Assembly: GCA_028710135.1 (NCBI GenBank)
Contig: JAQUSS010000017.1
Location: forward strand, 1 to 33,093
DNA length: 33,093 bases
Reading direction: 5' to 3'
From: Gemmiger sp.
GTDB lineage: Bacteria > Bacillota > Clostridia > Oscillospirales > Ruminococcaceae
Shown here piece after piece: positions 31,072-33,093 of this stretch. Each line of letters opens with the position of its first letter. The first letter of the stretch is position 1. The translations under genes were made by a program, and so were the position numbers. The notes under the pieces are model-generated. The model worked only from the letters and a program-made list of their open reading frames with translations. It ran no database searches and was not told where the DNA came from.

Positions 31072-32049
31072 ATGAAGGCCTTCAAAGCATTATCCAAAAT
31101 CAAGCGCGATGCCATTGTGGGTGCAATTACGGTGGCAGCCATCTTCTTATACTCCTTGTTTGCGTCCGATTCGGTGCTGGATTTTATGAGCCGGATGGTT
31201 ATTATGATGCTGTTTGCCTCGGCCCTCAACATTATTTTGGGGTTTGGCGGGCTGCGCCCGCTGGGCATGGCAACCTATTTTGGAATGGGCTCCTACAGCT
31301 ATGTGCTCCTTTGCGTTCGGGGTGGGGTGGCAAAACCCCTGGCCATTGTGCTGGCAATTGCAATATCCATGGGTATTTCGCTGTTTATTAACCTGCTTTG
31401 CCTGCGCGCCAACGACGATTTAACCTTTGCCTTTGTAAGCATGGGCATCAACACACTTTTGTTTACCATGGTGTACAAAATCCCTTATGTCGGCTCGGAT
31501 ACCGGGCTTACCGGCAATGTGCGGTTGGCCTTTGCCAACGGTGCAAGGGGCAACTTCTACCTCAGCTTTGGGGTTTGCATTGTTTGCATCGTGCTGATTT
31601 ACCTGTTTTTCCACAGCCCGTTTGCAACGGTTCTCAAGGGCAGCCGCGAAAACCTGGAGCGGTTGACCTTTGTGGGGATGAACACCACCAACGTGCGGCT
31701 GTGCGCCTGCATGGTATCCAGCTTTTTTGTAACGGTGGCGGGCATTTTGTACGCTATGCGCAACATGGGGGCGTTCCCGGTCATGTTCTCCACCAACACT
31801 TCTACCGAAGGGCTGATTATGTGCCTGATTGGCGGTATGTACAGCTTCTTTGGGCCAATTTTGGGGGCGGTCATCGTTACCTTTATCTCCACCCAGGTTT
31901 CCATTGTTACCAACTACTACCAGTTTGTGCTGGGGGCCATCATTGTGCTGTGTGTGTTGTTCCTGCAAGGCGGCCTGCTGCGCGACAAAGCCGCTCTTGA
32001 TTTGGACGAGCGGAAAAAATCCAAAACAGAGGGGGCGGCAAAAAAATGA
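31072..32049 (+). CDS. livM: Liv-type ABC transporter permease LivM
   Basis: A 325-residue second permease subunit, with around nine helices and the LivM signatures L-N-I-I-L-G-F-G-G-L-R-P-L-G, M-G-S-Y-S-Y and, late in the chain, E-G-L-I-M-C-L-I-G-G-M-Y-S-F-F-G-P-I-L-G-A. A charged tail (D-E-R-K-K-S-K) ends it. It follows livH with one base between stop and start, and its stop overlaps the livG start (ATGA). AAGGAGG precedes the ATG. Confidence 0.93.
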   Translation: MKAFKALSKIKRDAIVGAITVAAIFLYSLFASDSVLDFMSRMVIMMLFASALNIILGFGGLRPLGMATYFGMGSYSYVLLCVRGGVAKPLAIVLAIAISMGISLFINLLCLRANDDLTFAFVSMGINTLLFTMVYKIPYVGSDTGLTGNVRLAFANGARGNFYLSFGVCIVCIVLIYLFFHSPFATVLKGSRENLERLTFVGMNTTNVRLCACMVSSFFVTVAGILYAMRNMGAFPVMFSTNTSTEGLIMCLIGGMYSFFGPILGAVIVTFISTQVSIVTNYYQFVLGAIIVLCVLFLQGGLLRDKAALDLDERKKSKTEGAAKK

Positions 32050-32798
32050 GCGAGCCAATTTTACAGGTGGAACACCTTAACCGCTATTTTGGCGCATTGC
32101 ACGCCACCCGGGATGTTTCCTTTACGGTACCGCAAGGGCAGATACGGGCCATCATCGGGCCAAACGGTGCGGGTAAATCGACCCTGATGGATTTGATTAC
32201 CAACCGCACCACCCCTACCAGTGGCAAAGTGGTTTTTCAAGGGATGGATATCACCGGCATGGCACCCCACAAAATTGTCCATAAAGGGATGACCAAGTGC
32301 TTCCAAATTTCCAAGCTGTTCAATGCGCTGACGGTGTACGAAAATGTGCAAATTGCCCGCATTGAAATGAACCGCAAAACCTTCAGCCTGCTGCCGGTGC
32401 GGGATACCTATCTTAAGGCGGAAGTGGTGGAATGCCTGCGCCTGGTGGGCCTGCAAGATAAAATGAACGAGGTGGCGGCCTATCTTTCCTACGGCGACCA
32501 ACGCCGGTTGGATATTGCCATCGCCCTGGCCATGGACCCCAAGCTGCTGATTTTGGATGAGCCTGCCGCCGGCGTTGCCCGGGAGGAAGCCTACACCCTC
32601 ATGCAGCTGATACGGGACCTTGCCGCCAAGCGGGATATGACCATTTTGTTTATTGAGCATGATATGGATATTGTTTTTAACTATGCCGATGAAATTTCGG
32701 TTCTGCGGGATGGCGCGCTGATTGCCAGCGGCACCCCCGAGGAAATTAAAAACAATGCCTACGTGCAGGAAGCATACCTGGGAGGTGGCGTATCATGA
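32046..32798 (+). CDS. livG: Liv-type ABC transporter ATP-binding protein LivG
   Basis: A 250-residue ATPase energising the LivHM pair. Walker A is G-P-N-G-A-G-K-S-T, the signature loop is L-S-Y-G-D-Q-R-R-L-D-I-A, Walker B is L-L-I-L-D-E-P-A-A-G-V, and the switch His is in F-I-E-H-D-M-D. The L-S-Y-G-D signature and A-G-V after Walker B are typical of the LivG branch. It overlaps both neighbours by 4 bases, so the operon is tightly coupled. Confidence 0.95.
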   Translation: MSEPILQVEHLNRYFGALHATRDVSFTVPQGQIRAIIGPNGAGKSTLMDLITNRTTPTSGKVVFQGMDITGMAPHKIVHKGMTKCFQISKLFNALTVYENVQIARIEMNRKTFSLLPVRDTYLKAEVVECLRLVGLQDKMNEVAAYLSYGDQRRLDIAIALAMDPKLLILDEPAAGVAREEAYTLMQLIRDLAAKRDMTILFIEHDMDIVFNYADEISVLRDGALIASGTPEEIKNNAYVQEAYLGGGVS

Positions 32799-33093
32799 TT
32801 TTGCAGCTAGAGGATGTACACGCCTATTACGACAAAAGCCATATCCTGAATGGCGTAAGCCTGGGCGTGGAGGAGGGAACCTCCGTCTGCCTGCTGGGGC
32901 GCAACGGCGTGGGCAAATCTACCACCATGAAAACCATTATGGGGATGCTAAACCCCAAGGAGCATTGCAAAACCGAGGGGAAAATCTACTTTGACGGCAA
33001 GGCGCTTGTGGGGATGCAAAGCCATGCCATTGCCCGGCTGGGCATTGCCTACGTGCCCCAGGGCCGCCATATTTTCCCCACCTTAACCACCGA
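32795..33093 (+). CDS. livF: Liv-type ABC transporter ATP-binding protein LivF (partial)
   Basis: The N-terminal 99 residues of the second ATPase, cut by the window end. It starts M-I-L-Q-L-E-D-V-H-A-Y-Y, has Walker A G-R-N-G-V-G-K-S-T-T, and ends in the Q-loop region I-A-Y-V-P-Q-G-R-H-I-F-P-T-L-T, which is diagnostic for LivF. It overlaps livG by 4 bases (ATGA). Confidence 0.95.
   Translation, partial: MILQLEDVHAYYDKSHILNGVSLGVEEGTSVCLLGRNGVGKSTTMKTIMGMLNPKEHCKTEGKIYFDGKALVGMQSHAIARLGIAYVPQGRHIFPTLTT

Overview
The window looks like chromosomal DNA of a moderately GC-rich Clostridia member of the Firmicutes. My guess is an Oscillospiraceae/Ruminococcaceae-type gut commensal. The basis is the strong AGGAGG-type ribosome sites, the many extracytoplasmic sugar and amino-acid transporters, LplB/LplC-type permeases with a YesN/YesM-type two-component system, and an SH3-repeat secreted protein. 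No phage, IS element, integrase or CRISPR array was seen.

Layout. 1-183: tail of a membrane protein, possibly MFS. 267-1447 (-): azlCD branched-chain amino-acid exporter; AzlC carries an odd Ala/Pro/Val/Glu-rich N-terminal extension. 1828-12547: an alpha-galactoside locus with two divergent operons. On the minus strand are permease, permease, a GH4 alpha-galactosidase (MelA type) and a lipoprotein binding protein. On the plus strand are an AraC-type response regulator, a histidine kinase and a GH36 alpha-galactosidase. No ABC ATPase is present, so a shared MsmK-type ATPase elsewhere is presumed. 12659-15700: small accessory genes on the minus strand (VOC protein, DUF3781 protein, metallophosphoesterase, SAM methyltransferase), most of them in a visibly AT-rich block next to two tRNA genes. 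15819-16011: tRNA-Pro(CGG) and tRNA-Gln(CTG). 16196-17020 (-): secreted SH3-domain protein. 17472-19618: a phosphofructokinase and a DUF1835-like protein. 19789-24409: an RpiR regulator divergent from a PTS IIBC - esterase - PfkB kinase operon. 24529-33093: a cupin, a LacI-type regulator, two isocitrate lyase/PEP mutase-family enzymes, and a branched-chain amino-acid type (Liv) ABC transporter running off the end of the window.

Two parts stand out. First, the methyltransferase gene is preceded by a 13-codon leader ORF (MTRLMRGNYSVQL) with its own ribosome site. Codons 7-10 of the leader can pair over 11 nt with the methyltransferase ribosome-binding region, and a second 9-bp helix stacks directly on that pairing. 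This is the architecture of drug-inducible translation attenuation as in erm genes, and the leader starts M-T-x-x-M-R like known macrolide-sensing leaders. Second, the 25-33 kb locus pairs two unusual isocitrate lyase/PEP mutase-family proteins with a dedicated Liv-type importer. A perfect 12-bp palindrome, GCAATCGATTGC, sits once before the cupin/lacI genes and once before the lyase genes, which defines a likely local LacI regulon for an unknown carboxylate or amino-acid-like substrate.

All protein assignments are by recognition of motifs and family likeness from the translated sequence. No database search was run.
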